Under the pieces are notes generated by a model that worked only from the letters and a program-made list of their open reading frames with translations, was not told the DNA's origin and did no database searches. From contig JADFJB010000019.1 of assembly GCA_022566355.1 (NCBI GenBank), positions 1-45,858 of the forward strand: a DNA stretch of 45,858 nt, in the 5' to 3' direction. The position numbers and the translations under genes were made by a program. Numbering within the stretch: position 1 is the first letter of the stretch; the number at the start of each line of letters is the position of its first letter. Source of the stretch: a candidate division KSB1 bacterium (GTDB lineage Bacteria > Zhuqueibacterota > JdFR-76 > DREG01). Below, piece after piece: positions 27,866 through 36,820 of this stretch.

Positions 27866-29290
27866 TTGGACACAGAGGATTATTTAACCACGCGAGATTT
27901 ACTCGATAAGAGAAAACTGAGTTGCAGTGAATTAGTTGAACAATTCTTAAAAAATATAGAAGCCAATTCCCACCTTAACGCTTTTATCTCCTTATTTCCA
28001 GAAAAAACGAGAGCTCATGCAAAAGAAATCGATGAAAAAATCAAAGCCAATCACGCTGGAAAACTTGCCGGTTTAATTATAGCTGTTAAAGATAATATCG
28101 CCATGGTAGGGGAAAAGTTGACTTGCGGCTCCAGAATCCTGGAGAATTTCGAGTCTCTCTTCAATGCCACTGTTGTGCAAAAACTGTTGTATGAAGATGC
28201 CATCATCATCGGAAAAACCAACCTGGATCAATACGCCATGGGTTCATCCAACGAAAATTCTTATTTTGGGCCGGTGAAAAATCCGCATGATCCAGAGAGA
28301 ATTCCTGGTGGATCTTCCGGCGGTTCTGCTGCTTCAGTCGCTGCGAATCTTGCTGCCGCCGCTTTGGGATCGGACACCGGGGGATCTATTCGTCAACCTG
28401 CATCCATGTGCGGAGTGGTGGGATTGAAACCCAGTTACGGACGAGTTTCCCGATATGGACTTGTCGCTTTTGCCTCTTCCCTCGATCAAATTGGACCAAT
28501 CACTCGATCGGTAAAAGATTCTGCCGCAATTTTATCGGTAATAGCAGGTCATGACAGAAAAGATTCCACTTCTGCATCAGTGCCAGTGCCGGATTATTTT
28601 GAAGATATTGATCTCGGTGTAAACGGATTATCCATTGCATATCCTCGTGAGTATTATACGCAGGGACTAGATCCGCAAGTTAGAGCCGCCGTAGAGAGTG
28701 TGTTGCAATTGTTGACTGATGGTGGCGCCGATATCGAAGAAATCTCTTTACCTCATACGGAGTACGGCATAGCAACATATTACATACTGGCCACTGCGGA
28801 AGCCTCGGCTAATTTAGCCAGGTACGACGGTGTTCGTTATGGATTTAGAGCTGATAATATTTCCAACCTGGAAGAAATGTATACAGAAAGCCGCAGCCAG
28901 GGATTTGGAGAAGAGGTTAAGCGAAGAATTATGCTTGGCACTTATGTGCTTTCGGCAGGATATTATGAAGCCTATTACCGTAAAGCCCAAAAAGTGAGAA
29001 CTTTAATTAAACAGGATTTCGATTTGGCTTTTGAGAAATTTGATTGTATCGTAACGCCTACAAGTCCTACGACCGCTTTTAAAATTGGTGAAAAACTTGA
29101 GGATCCATTACAAATGTATTTATCAGATATTTATAATATATCAGCAAATTTAGCGGGAATAAATGGTATCTCTATTCCCTGTGGAAAAGATTCTAAAAAC
29201 CTGCCAATTGGAGTGCAACTGTTTTCCCAATCTTTTAATGAAAAAACAACTTTCAGGGTAGCACAATATGTAGAACAAGCACTGCAATAA
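27866..29290 (+). CDS. gatA: Asp-tRNA(Asn)/Glu-tRNA(Gln) amidotransferase subunit A
   Basis: GatA is the amidase subunit of the GatCAB complex, which converts Glu-tRNA(Gln) (and often Asp-tRNA(Asn)) to the amidated form. The Ser-cisSer-Lys triad is visible: Lys in IAVKDNIA (about residue 76), and the serines in GGSSGGSAA and GSDTGGSIRQPA. It is 474 residues, as expected. The start is TTG 27866 with a weak ribosome binding site. gatB and gatC are not in the window. Confidence 0.95.
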   Translation: MDTEDYLTTRDLLDKRKLSCSELVEQFLKNIEANSHLNAFISLFPEKTRAHAKEIDEKIKANHAGKLAGLIIAVKDNIAMVGEKLTCGSRILENFESLFNATVVQKLLYEDAIIIGKTNLDQYAMGSSNENSYFGPVKNPHDPERIPGGSSGGSAASVAANLAAAALGSDTGGSIRQPASMCGVVGLKPSYGRVSRYGLVAFASSLDQIGPITRSVKDSAAILSVIAGHDRKDSTSASVPVPDYFEDIDLGVNGLSIAYPREYYTQGLDPQVRAAVESVLQLLTDGGADIEEISLPHTEYGIATYYILATAEASANLARYDGVRYGFRADNISNLEEMYTESRSQGFGEEVKRRIMLGTYVLSAGYYEAYYRKAQKVRTLIKQDFDLAFEKFDCIVTPTSPTTAFKIGEKLEDPLQMYLSDIYNISANLAGINGISIPCGKDSKNLPIGVQLFSQSFNEKTTFRVAQYVEQALQ

Positions 29291-29327
29291 TAGATAAACT
29301 TAATTTTTAAAGGCAGTATAAATCAAG

Positions 29328-30314
29328 ATGGTTAAACTGACAAAACCGCAGGTTATTTCCTTATTAAATAATTTCCGTGATAAAAAAGTATTGGTTCTGG
29401 GCGACGTCATGCTGGATCGCTATTTATGGGGGCAAGTATCCAGGTTGTCACCTGAAGCGCCGGTTCCAATCGTTGAAATTGAGGATGAATACAGCAGGCT
29501 TGGCGGAGCTGCAAATGTAGGCAATAATATCGCATCATTAGGCGCCGTTCCTTACTTGGTTGGTGTAATTGGAGATGATTCATCCGGGCAGGAATTGTCA
29601 GGTCTCATGGAAAAAGATCGTTTTTCGACAATCGGGTTGGTTAAAGCTAACGATCGACCAACCACCGTTAAAACCAGGGTTATTGCCCATTCCCAGCATG
29701 TGGTCCGAATTGATCGTGAAAATCGGGATCCCATTAATAGCCCGACTTTCGAGAAAGTTAAACAGATTGTATTGAATTTAATTTCGGAAGTCGATGCTGT
29801 CATTTTTGAAGATTACAACAAGGGATTGATCACAGCAGAGCTGATTCGGTTTGTGATAACCGAAGCGCAGCGGCATAATAAAGTTATTACAGTCGATCCA
29901 AAGTTTGATCATTTTTTCGAGTATAAAGGAGTGACGGTATTTAAACCCAATCGCCGTGAAACCGAAAACATTCTTGGTGTTCGGTTGGATAATAACGAAC
30001 AAATCACAAAGTCGGTTAAATCTCTATATGAACAATTGAAATGCAAAAGTATTCTCATCACTCTTGGCGAGAATGGCATGGCGCTGTTTAACGGCGATGA
30101 TGAGTTGAAGATGATCCCGACCCGGGCTCAAAAAGTTGCTGATGTATCTGGAGCAGGGGATACTGTTATCAGTACTTTAACTTTAGCTTTATTATCCGGC
30201 GCCAGCCTGGAAGAAGCTGCTAGCTTAGCTAACTACGCTGCCGGGGTAGTTTGCGGAGAAGTCGGAATTGCACCGATTACAAGAGAGCGGTTGTTGGAGG
30301 GGATGTTTGGGTGA
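29328..30314 (+). CDS. rfaE1: D-glycero-beta-D-manno-heptose-7-phosphate kinase (RfaE domain I)
   Basis: This PfkB-family kinase phosphorylates heptose-7-phosphate at C1 on the way to ADP-heptose for LPS inner core. Key features are LGDVMLDRYLWGQVSRLSPEAPVP and GGAANVGNNIASLG near the N-terminus, and the catalytic DVSGAGDTV motif near residue 274. At 328 residues it holds only the kinase domain; the adenylyltransferase domain found fused in E. coli HldE is absent and should be encoded elsewhere. Confidence 0.93.
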   Translation: MVKLTKPQVISLLNNFRDKKVLVLGDVMLDRYLWGQVSRLSPEAPVPIVEIEDEYSRLGGAANVGNNIASLGAVPYLVGVIGDDSSGQELSGLMEKDRFSTIGLVKANDRPTTVKTRVIAHSQHVVRIDRENRDPINSPTFEKVKQIVLNLISEVDAVIFEDYNKGLITAELIRFVITEAQRHNKVITVDPKFDHFFEYKGVTVFKPNRRETENILGVRLDNNEQITKSVKSLYEQLKCKSILITLGENGMALFNGDDELKMIPTRAQKVADVSGAGDTVISTLTLALLSGASLEEAASLANYAAGVVCGEVGIAPITRERLLEGMFG

Positions 30315-30423
30315 CGGGTTGAGCTTAAGAATCTTTAAAGATAATTTAATGAATTTTTTTATTGAATTAGAATAAAGCGAACCTTGTTTTTCTTCTTAAA
30401 TTATCATAAATTAGATTAAAATT

Positions 30424-30657
30424 ATGGAAAAATATAAATTTACAATTATCGTTGAGCCAGACGAAGATAGCTTTCACGCTTATGTACCAGCTTTACCTGG
30501 GTGTCACTCATTTGGCGCTACTATAGATGAGGCACAATCGAATATTTCGGAGGCGATTGCTCTCCATGTTGAATGTATGAAGAAAGATGGAGAGCCCATT
30601 CGAGTTGAGAAACAGCCATTAGTTATTACACAAATGACTGTTACTGTTCCCTTATAA
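30424..30657 (+). CDS. hicB: HicB family antitoxin
   Basis: This 77-residue protein has the HicB partial RNase H-like fold: YKFTIIVEPDEDSFHAYVPALPGCHSFGATIDEAQSN-type sequence followed by a helix with EAIALHVE. It normally neutralises HicA. No C-terminal DNA-binding domain is visible, so autoregulation would need another factor. Here it precedes hicA by 144 bases, so the pair is not tightly coupled. Confidence 0.85.
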   Translation: MEKYKFTIIVEPDEDSFHAYVPALPGCHSFGATIDEAQSNISEAIALHVECMKKDGEPIRVEKQPLVITQMTVTVPL

Positions 30658-30801
30658 AAATACCTTAGTTGAATTTTTGTTGATAAGGTAAAATATTAAA
30701 TAATTAAATAAGTATTTATTATCCCATAGTTAAGTTGTATAAAACCATTTTTTAAGGATAGTATGAATTAAACTGAACTTAAACAAGTAATGAAGAATTA
30801 A

Positions 30802-31032
30802 ATGACCCCGAAGCTTCCGAATATTACTGGCACTAAGCTTCTACGTGTTTTAAAAAAAGCTGGTTTCGAAGAGGTTAGACAAAAAGGAAGCCATTTACAT
30901 ATGAAGCGAGAAATAGATAAAAAACGAGTTACAATCCCTATTCACAAAGGTAAATCAATTCCCACTGGTACTCTCCATTCAATTTTGACTGATGCTGATA
31001 TTAGTGTGAAGAAACTATATGAACTTCTTTGA
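30802..31032 (+). CDS. hicA: HicA family mRNA interferase toxin
   Basis: This 76-residue protein has the double-stranded RNA-binding-like HicA fold. Its signature is TGTKLLRVLKKAGFEEVRQKGSHLHM, with the catalytic His in GSHLHM (about residue 34), and VTIPIHKGKSIPTGTL follows. The active His is kept, so it may be functional. The partner hicB is 144 bases upstream on the same strand. The gap between them holds no recognisable feature. Confidence 0.87.
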   Translation: MTPKLPNITGTKLLRVLKKAGFEEVRQKGSHLHMKREIDKKRVTIPIHKGKSIPTGTLHSILTDADISVKKLYELL

Positions 31033-31344
31033 ATCGAATCATTTTTGGGTTTACGTTTTCAATAAATACTTTTATTCATAGCACAGTTCAAGGCTGCAAA
31101 CAGATTAAAACTTTGATAAAGAAACAAAGTTTTTGTCGGTAATAGCATAACAAGCGATTTAAATGGGAAGAATTTGGCAAGAAGCCCCATTCTATAAAAT
31201 ATATTTACAGTTATAAGTGTCATTAAAGTCTTAGTATTCAATATTTACAAAGCGTTGCTCATATCATTTTGGAGATATGTAATGCGGTTGAAACTTGGCC
31301 TTAAGCCATTTAGAGGCATGGACAACTGTTCCAATTAATTACCA
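31033..31344. other. Non-coding gap after hicA
   Basis: I see no confident gene, RNA or repeat here. A 60-codon open frame on the minus strand lacks recognisable features. Around 31282 a short stretch on the plus strand reads like the segment before the helicase domain of Cas3 (LKPFRGM), so the decayed cas3 gene may begin inside this gap. Confidence 0.4.
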
Positions 31345-31831
31345 GTACCCCCTTTTCCGCTGCAATCTATAAGATATCAGATAACAGAAAGCATATAATC
31401 GTTACAGCTCCAACCGGTGCCTTCCGTCAAAGTCCTTACCTCGCACCAAATGGATTCTATTGTTTTCGGCACGCGAGGCTTTGAAGCAATGCTGTTAGAT
31501 GTAATGGACTGCGATGTAATTTTAGATGAAATCCATACCTACACGGATGTAACCAAAGCCATTGTACTAAAAATCGTAGAAGTATTAAACCACTTCAACT
31601 GCAAAATACATATTGGCACTGCTACGATGCCGTGTGTTCTTTACAAAGATATTTTAAAATCCTGAATGAAAAAAATGTTTATCAGATAAAGCCCGGACCT
31701 GACACATTGGATTCTTTCGATCGGCATATTATTCACAAAGTTGCTGACTTTGATCAAGTAGATCCTTTGATTGTGGAGGCTAGTTATGAGTTACATCATT
31801 ATGTTTTGCCGTTTCACTTTTGCGGTCTCTC
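31345..31831 (+). pseudogene. cas3: Degraded CRISPR-associated helicase Cas3 remnant
   Basis: Pieces of a type I Cas3 helicase occur in order on one strand but in different frames. They are FPLQS, HIIVTAPTGA (motif I, 31392-31421), then VKVLTSHQMDSIVFGTRG, CDVILDEIHTY (DExH, motif II) and IGTATMP (motif III), and finally EKNVYQIKP and LDSFDRHIIHKV in another frame. Between motif I and VKVLT roughly 100 residues are missing, which points to an internal deletion. There are frameshifts near 31370, 31421 and between 31632 and 31665. The HD nuclease domain and helicase C-terminal half are absent. No CRISPR array or other cas genes are nearby. Confidence 0.75.
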
Positions 31832-31833
31832 GT

Positions 31834-33195
31834 TTAAAACCTCAGAATAAAAATAGTTTCTTCATTCGGTTTAGATACCGCACTAATCGCTCCACGGTGG
31901 GAGCGCATAATTTGCCTGGATAAACTTAAACCAATACCAGTCCCGCCTTTTTTAGTAGTAAAAAACGGGATGAATACTTTTTCCAGGACGTCTTTTAAAA
32001 TACCGGGGCCATTGTCAATCACCTTAATCAAAATTCTGCCTCGGTCATCCATTTCTGCGGTTAATGTTAATTTTGGCTCATATTGCTGACCAACTGATTG
32101 TATGGAATTCGAAAGCAGGTTGATCAATACTTGCTCGATCAATTCCGGGTCGGCCGTTAATTCCAGGCTTTCCGGATTAATACTCGATTCGAAATGAATT
32201 TTATTGTCATCTATTTGAGTTTGCATCAATCGAATAATGCGATCGAACAATTCCGAAACCGCAAAGATCTGAAAATTGGGCTTGGGAATACGAGTGAGAC
32301 TCCGGTAAGCATCGACAAAATGAAGTAACCCCTCGCTGCGTTTTTGAATGGTCTGTATAGCGCCTCGGATATCTGCTATGGTTTCTTCACTTGTTTCATT
32401 TCCAAAAATTAGATTTTCATCAGCGCCATTAGAGGTCAGCATGTTGTTCACAGTAGAGGCAAGGGATGAAATTGGCGTCACGGAATTCATGATTTCATGA
32501 GTTAAAACACGGATCAGCTTTTGCCAGGCTTCCATCTCTTTTTCTTCCAATTCGCTTTGAATATTTTGCAAAGAAACAAGCTTTAGCTTTTGCTGTTGTC
32601 TTTTGAATTCGGTTGCATAAATGGCAATTTGCAGCAACTCATTGTTATCGTAGATTTTAGCCAATGTCTTTTCACCGGATTTAAGCTTGAACAAAATATC
32701 CACAAGGGGTTTGCTAAAGGATTCTAATTTGTTGATATTCTTCAAGTGCGGTATTCTTAGTAATCGTTTGGCTGCGGTATTGATGAGCTCAACATTGCCA
32801 TCATCTTCGAAGGCGATCAGTCCAATTCCAACATGCTGTACAATAATTTGTAAATAACGGAAATGTTCTTCCTTCTCACTCCTGGTTTTGCGAAATTTAT
32901 CAGATACTTCATTAAACGCTTCCTTTAAATCGTTAAATGCAGAGCCGAGTCCGGTTACGGAAAATGACTGGGAAAAATCGGAATGTTTAATCGCATCCAA
33001 GAAGCGGGTTAAATCCCGGTTGGTTTTTTCAACATAATAAATCAAGCCATAGATTTGGTAGATTGTGAAACTTACAACGATGATCATTGTGGCATAAAGT
33101 TCTGTCTCAAATAGTAGATAGAAAAACAGATAGATGAATAGGGCGATAAGAAGTACACGGAATATACAGTTAACGCGGAAATGTTTATATACCAT
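31834..33195 (-). CDS. NtrY-like sensor histidine kinase
   Basis: This is a membrane histidine kinase of about 453 residues. Two hydrophobic segments lie near the N-terminus (about 10-30 and 34-52), then a HAMP-like/PAS region with VGIGLIAFEDDGNVELIN. The phospho-acceptor His is in LTHEIMNSVTPIS (about residue 237). The ATP-binding domain has the N box in INLLSNSIQSV and G boxes DNGPGI and GGTGIGLSLS. Its signal is unknown. ATG 33195 lies within the end of the response regulator gene, an 11-base overlap; a TTG at 33204 is possible. It forms a two-component pair with the activator next to it. Confidence 0.9.
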   Translation of the reverse strand: MVYKHFRVNCIFRVLLIALFIYLFFYLLFETELYATMIIVVSFTIYQIYGLIYYVEKTNRDLTRFLDAIKHSDFSQSFSVTGLGSAFNDLKEAFNEVSDKFRKTRSEKEEHFRYLQIIVQHVGIGLIAFEDDGNVELINTAAKRLLRIPHLKNINKLESFSKPLVDILFKLKSGEKTLAKIYDNNELLQIAIYATEFKRQQQKLKLVSLQNIQSELEEKEMEAWQKLIRVLTHEIMNSVTPISSLASTVNNMLTSNGADENLIFGNETSEETIADIRGAIQTIQKRSEGLLHFVDAYRSLTRIPKPNFQIFAVSELFDRIIRLMQTQIDDNKIHFESSINPESLELTADPELIEQVLINLLSNSIQSVGQQYEPKLTLTAEMDDRGRILIKVIDNGPGILKDVLEKVFIPFFTTKKGGTGIGLSLSRQIMRSHRGAISAVSKPNEETIFILRF

Positions 33196-34562
33196 ATTTT
33201 TCAAGCCTGCGATAGAGTGATGTTCGTGTAAGCCCTAATTCTTTGGCAGCCTGGCTAATGTTCCCTCCATGTTTGGTGAGCGCTTTGCGGATAACTATCT
33301 TTTCGACTTCATCCAGTTGAAAGTTGTCAAATACCAGTCCTTCTTCTTTGGTTCCCGGGATCGTAAAGAAAAAATCTGAAGGCTGTAGGACCTGGTTTTC
33401 ACTCATTATTATTGCCCGTTCGATTGCATGCTGCAATTCCCTGATATTTCCTGGCCAGCTATATTTTTCCAGTTTTTTTAAAGTGGATGGATTAATTCTT
33501 TTCATCGGTTTTTGATATTTCTTACAGTAAAACCCTAAAAAATGATCAACCAATAACGGGATATCGCTTCCTCGTTCTCGAAGCAGAGGTAAGTGAATTT
33601 CTACGGTGTTAATCCGGTATAATAAATCTTGCCGGAAATTATTTTCCGCCACCATGTCATGGATTGGCAGGTTGGAAGCGCATAATAACCGGATATCGAT
33701 TGGACGAGGTTGATTGGAGCCTACCCGGATCACATGTCGGTTCTGTAAAACATTTAACAACTTGGCTTGTAGTGGCAGTGACAGATTACCAATTTCATCG
33801 AGAAAAAGTGTACCGCCGGATGCAATTTCAAATCTACCGGCGCGATCTTCCTTTGCATCGGTAAAGGCTCCCTTTACATGGCCGTATAATTCACTTTCGA
33901 AAAGCGTTTCGGTGATGGCGCCCATATCGACGCTAATAAACACTTCATTAGCCCTGAGTGATTGGCGATGGAGTTCCCGCGCAACAAGCTCTTTGCCGGT
34001 GCCGTTATCGCCCATGATTAAGATATTAGCCTCGGTTTTTGCGACCTTTTTAATGGTATCAAATACGATTTGTATGGCAGGGCAATCTCCAACAAAACCC
34101 TGGAATTGCCTGTCGAGATCGGCGCTAAGTTGAATCTGGCGATGTTTGAGAGAATCCACATCTTTACGGGATTGGCGTAGATTCATAGCAGCTGACAATG
34201 TGGCCAGCAGTTTTTCGTTTTGCCAGGGTTTTAAAACGAAATCCGTCGCTCCTTCTTTGATGGACCGTACAGCCATCTCAACATCACCGTATGCAGTAAT
34301 CAAGACCACAACTGCATCGGGATCGATTTCCATGATTTTATTCAACCATTGAAACCCCTCAACACCACTCGTGCTATCCCTGGCAAAATTCATATCCAAC
34401 AAAATCACATCGTAATTTTCATTCTTCAAAAGATTGGGTATCTTTTGAGGATTCTTTTTCCGTATGAACCAATTCCATGTATTGTTTGAGGAGAAGTTTG
34501 GCTGCCAATAGGACATCTTCGTCGTCATCTATAACCAGCAACCTGCCATATTTATTACTCAT
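33185..34562 (-). CDS. NtrC-family sigma-54 activator, frameshifted in the receiver domain
   Basis: The gene encodes receiver, AAA+ and Fis-type HTH domains. The AAA+ part shows Walker A GDNGTGKE, the sigma-54 contact loop as GAFTDA (normally GAFTGA), Walker B GGTLFLDEIGN and R-finger region; the HTH is SQAAKELGLTRTSLYRRL. From ATG 34562 the frame reads MSNKYGRLLVIDDDED, the start of a receiver, but stops after 45 codons. The phospho-acceptor region VILLDMNF is in the next frame. The shift maps to an A5 run (plus-strand T5 at 34455-34459); one A fewer restores an intact 458-residue protein. Without repair the encoded product would lose the receiver's first acidic residues. Confidence 0.88.
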
Positions 34563-34906
34563 ATATTCTCTAACCTTATTCGTCAGTTTTTCAAGGGATT
34601 ACGGCAATAATTGAACCAGGATAAAATATTTATTTTATCAGCTATTAAAATTTATTATATTATTATTTCTTGAAGAATAGTTCAACTAAACTGTACGATA
34701 ACGAACACATTCTGTAGTATCAGCGTATACTTTTCACGAAATATATTTTTGATACTTTAAGACTATCGCATGCAATCAATTTTGGTATGATTCTTGGAAT
34801 TGTATATTTCATGTAACTGTTTGTATGAATTTAACGTCTAATTGAAAATTGAATACTTTGGCTTTTTTTGTTAATATAATTTTAAAGTTTCAATAAGGAG
34901 ATGCCC
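34563..34906. other. Divergent intergenic region between regulators and efflux operon
   Basis: This 344-base AT-rich gap separates the regulator pair from the adaptor gene. It holds the candidate sigma-54 site described separately and an 11-base-apart inverted repeat TTGAA/TTCAA at 34670-34685, a weak candidate activator site. I see no open frame of interest. Confidence 0.5.
34782..34797 (+). promoter_or_regulatory. Candidate sigma-54 promoter for the efflux operon
   Basis: TTGGTATGATTCTTGGA resembles the -24/-12 consensus TGGCACG-N4-TTGCW with correct spacing, but the -12 element has GG in place of GC. It is oriented towards the adaptor gene 110 bases downstream and lies next to an NtrC-family activator gene. 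Supported mainly by context. Confidence 0.4.
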
Positions 34907-36166
34907 ATGTCAATGGATCGTCAGATAAAAAAGAAAAGATTTACTCCAAAAAGAATTATTGGTTTTGGTTTAGGCGGCCTCTTTTTTGTCGTTGTGATTT
35001 ACAATTTGGTATTTGGAGATCGAAGTTCAAAATTGAATGTAGAAATTGAGAAGATAACGATTTCCACAGTTTCCATGGGGCCTTTTGTGGAGTTTATTCC
35101 GGTAACTGGTACGGTTCTACCCATTAAGACCGTTTATTTAGATGCAATCGAGGGGGGAAGAGTAGAAAAAAAGATTATTGAAGCGGGAACGTTTGTAAAA
35201 GAAGGGGATCCTATCCTGCAATTATCGAATACCAACTTACTACTGGATATCATGTTCCGTGAAGCCGAGTTTTTTGAACAACAGAATAACTTACGCAATA
35301 CACGTTTGGAAATGGAACGTTATCGTCTTGCTCTGAAACAGCAAATGGTGGAAATTGATTATCAGATTAAACAATTGAAAAGAAGATATGGACGGGGAAC
35401 CGAATTAAGGAACCGAAATTTAATTTCCCAGGAAGAATATGATCAGTTAAAAGATGAATACGAATATAATATCAAACGAAGAGATCTAGCTTTGGTGACC
35501 TACGAACAAGATTCTGTTTTTCGCAAGGTGCAAATCGGACAGTTAGAAGCTTCCATCGATCGTATGCAGTCGAACCTGGGTATCGTTAAGAAAAAGTTAG
35601 ATAATTTAGTGGTAAAAGCCCCCATAACCGGACAGCTTACATCGTTGAATGCTGAAGTCGGAGAGTCTAAATCACCAGGACAACGATTAGGTCAGGTTGA
35701 TGTTTTGGATGGATTTAAAGTGCGCGCTAGCCCGGATGAACATTATCTTGCCCGAATAACATTGGGTCTTCCTGCCAGGTTTGATTTTGCTGGCGGAACT
35801 TATGAATTGATTACCAAAAAGATATTTCCGGAGATCCGCGATGGGCGCTTCGACATCGATTTGGAGTTTGTTGGAGTTGAGCCAAAAGGGATTCGTCGTG
35901 GACAAACCGTGCATATTCGCCTGGACTTAGGCGATCTGGATGAGGCAACGGTCCTGCTTAATAGAGGGGGATTCTGGCAAAAAACCGGTGGACAATGGGT
36001 GTATTTGGTTGATAAATCCGGAGAATTTGCAACCAAGAGAATGATCCGTTTGGGCAGGCAAAATACCCAGGTTTATGAAGTACTTGCCGGCCTTGAGCCT
36101 GGTGAAAAGGTGATTACTTCTACATATGACAGTTTTGGCGACATTGATAAGTTGATTTTGAAATGA
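34907..36166 (+). CDS. HlyD/MacA-family periplasmic adaptor (efflux)
   Basis: The protein (about 419 residues) is a membrane-fusion adaptor that would link inner-membrane permeases to an outer-membrane channel. One membrane helix lies near residues 17-37, followed by a lipoyl half (GTVLPIKTVYLDAIEGGRV), a long coiled coil (about 95-220), the second lipoyl half (VKAPITGQLTSL) and beta-barrel domains. ATG 34907 is chosen since AAGGAG lies six bases upstream; the ATG at 34901 abuts that site. Together with the ATPases and FtsX-type permeases downstream it resembles MacA. Confidence 0.88.
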   Translation: MSMDRQIKKKRFTPKRIIGFGLGGLFFVVVIYNLVFGDRSSKLNVEIEKITISTVSMGPFVEFIPVTGTVLPIKTVYLDAIEGGRVEKKIIEAGTFVKEGDPILQLSNTNLLLDIMFREAEFFEQQNNLRNTRLEMERYRLALKQQMVEIDYQIKQLKRRYGRGTELRNRNLISQEEYDQLKDEYEYNIKRRDLALVTYEQDSVFRKVQIGQLEASIDRMQSNLGIVKKKLDNLVVKAPITGQLTSLNAEVGESKSPGQRLGQVDVLDGFKVRASPDEHYLARITLGLPARFDFAGGTYELITKKIFPEIRDGRFDIDLEFVGVEPKGIRRGQTVHIRLDLGDLDEATVLLNRGGFWQKTGGQWVYLVDKSGEFATKRMIRLGRQNTQVYEVLAGLEPGEKVITSTYDSFGDIDKLILK

Positions 36167-36230
36167 CGGCAAACGGCAAACGGCAAACGGCAAACGGCAA
36201 ACGGCAAACGGCAAACGGCAAACGGCAAAC
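36166..36230 (+). repeat. Heptamer tandem array (ACGGCAA), nine copies
   Basis: Nine perfect copies of the 7-base unit ACGGCAA plus two bases begin at the last base of the adaptor stop codon. Read on the other strand the unit is TTTGCCG, the word that reappears in the array at 36702-36729 on the far side of the four-helix-bundle gene. A long minus-strand open frame across it is an artefact of the repeat. Confidence 0.95.
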
Positions 36231-36292
36231 AATAAAATATTAAAGATATGAATTTTAACATAAATAACCTATTAGATGAAAGGGGGAGTACT

Positions 36293-36649
36293 ATGTTGAA
36301 ATTAAACCATAAAAAGTTAAAGGTTTGGCAATTAAGCTTGGATTTTGTAAGTTTGATTTACCAAACGACAAGCCTTTTTCCAAAAGTAGAGATTTATGGA
36401 ATAACTAACCAATTACGGAGAGCTGCTGTTTCGCTTCCATCGAATATTGCAGAAGGTGCATCTAGAAATTCACTACAAGAAAGGAATCGCTTTTACGAAA
36501 TCGCTAGATCATCACTAGTGGAGATTGATACTCAAATAGAATTATCCAAGAGACTTGCATATTGTAAAAAAGAGGATTTGTTAGCATTGGAAGAGCAAAT
36601 GAATCATTTATTTGCAATGTTGTCTAATATGATAAAGAGGTCGAATTGA
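36293..36649 (+). CDS. Four helix bundle protein (TIGR02436 / S23-like)
   Basis: This 118-residue protein belongs to the four-helix-bundle family once called S23 ribosomal protein, also related to the Avd accessory proteins of diversity-generating retroelements. Features are LKVWQLSLDFVSLIYQTT, the conserved QLRRAAVSLPSNIAEGASR and a C-terminal helix. AGGGGGAG precedes the ATG. Function is unknown. No reverse transcriptase is nearby. Heptamer arrays in opposite orientation flank it, and it interrupts the efflux operon, so it may be an inserted cassette. Confidence 0.88.
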   Translation: MLKLNHKKLKVWQLSLDFVSLIYQTTSLFPKVEIYGITNQLRRAAVSLPSNIAEGASRNSLQERNRFYEIARSSLVEIDTQIELSKRLAYCKKEDLLALEEQMNHLFAMLSNMIKRSN

Positions 36650-36701
36650 AGCATTCAAATCCGCTACGAGGTAGCCGTCCGTTCGTCTGTTGTGTTTTTC
36701 A

Positions 36702-36729
36702 TTTCACGTTTTACGTTTGCCGTTTCACG
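36702..36729 (+). repeat. Degenerate heptamer array of form TTTNNCG
   Basis: Four consecutive 7-base units follow the pattern TTTNNCG: TTTCACG, TTTTACG, TTTGCCG and again TTTCACG. One unit is the exact reverse complement word of the array at 36166-36230. The two arrays lie on either side of the four-helix-bundle gene in inverted orientation. Confidence 0.7.
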
Positions 36730-36820
36730 TCAAATATGCCAAATTACTTATCTACAATAAGGATTAAAGTTAAAATTAAATTATTATAGTTGAATACTAA
36801 TTAAAAAAAAGGAGAAAGAA

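Noticed and set aside
31059-31241. 60-residue minus-strand open frame after hicA
   Set aside because: Low-complexity hydrophobic translation with no family motif or ribosome binding site.
34455-34459. Programmed ribosomal frameshift in the activator gene
   Set aside because: No stimulatory stem or internal Shine-Dalgarno element is evident near the A5 run, and a simple indel or sequence error explains it better.
35927-36261. Two minus-strand open frames with repeated AVCRLPF residues
   Set aside because: They are produced by the ACGGCAA tandem array and the antisense of the adaptor gene; no independent coding evidence.
36293-36649. Diversity-generating retroelement (Avd-like protein)
   Set aside because: No reverse transcriptase, template repeat or variable-repeat target gene is visible in the window.
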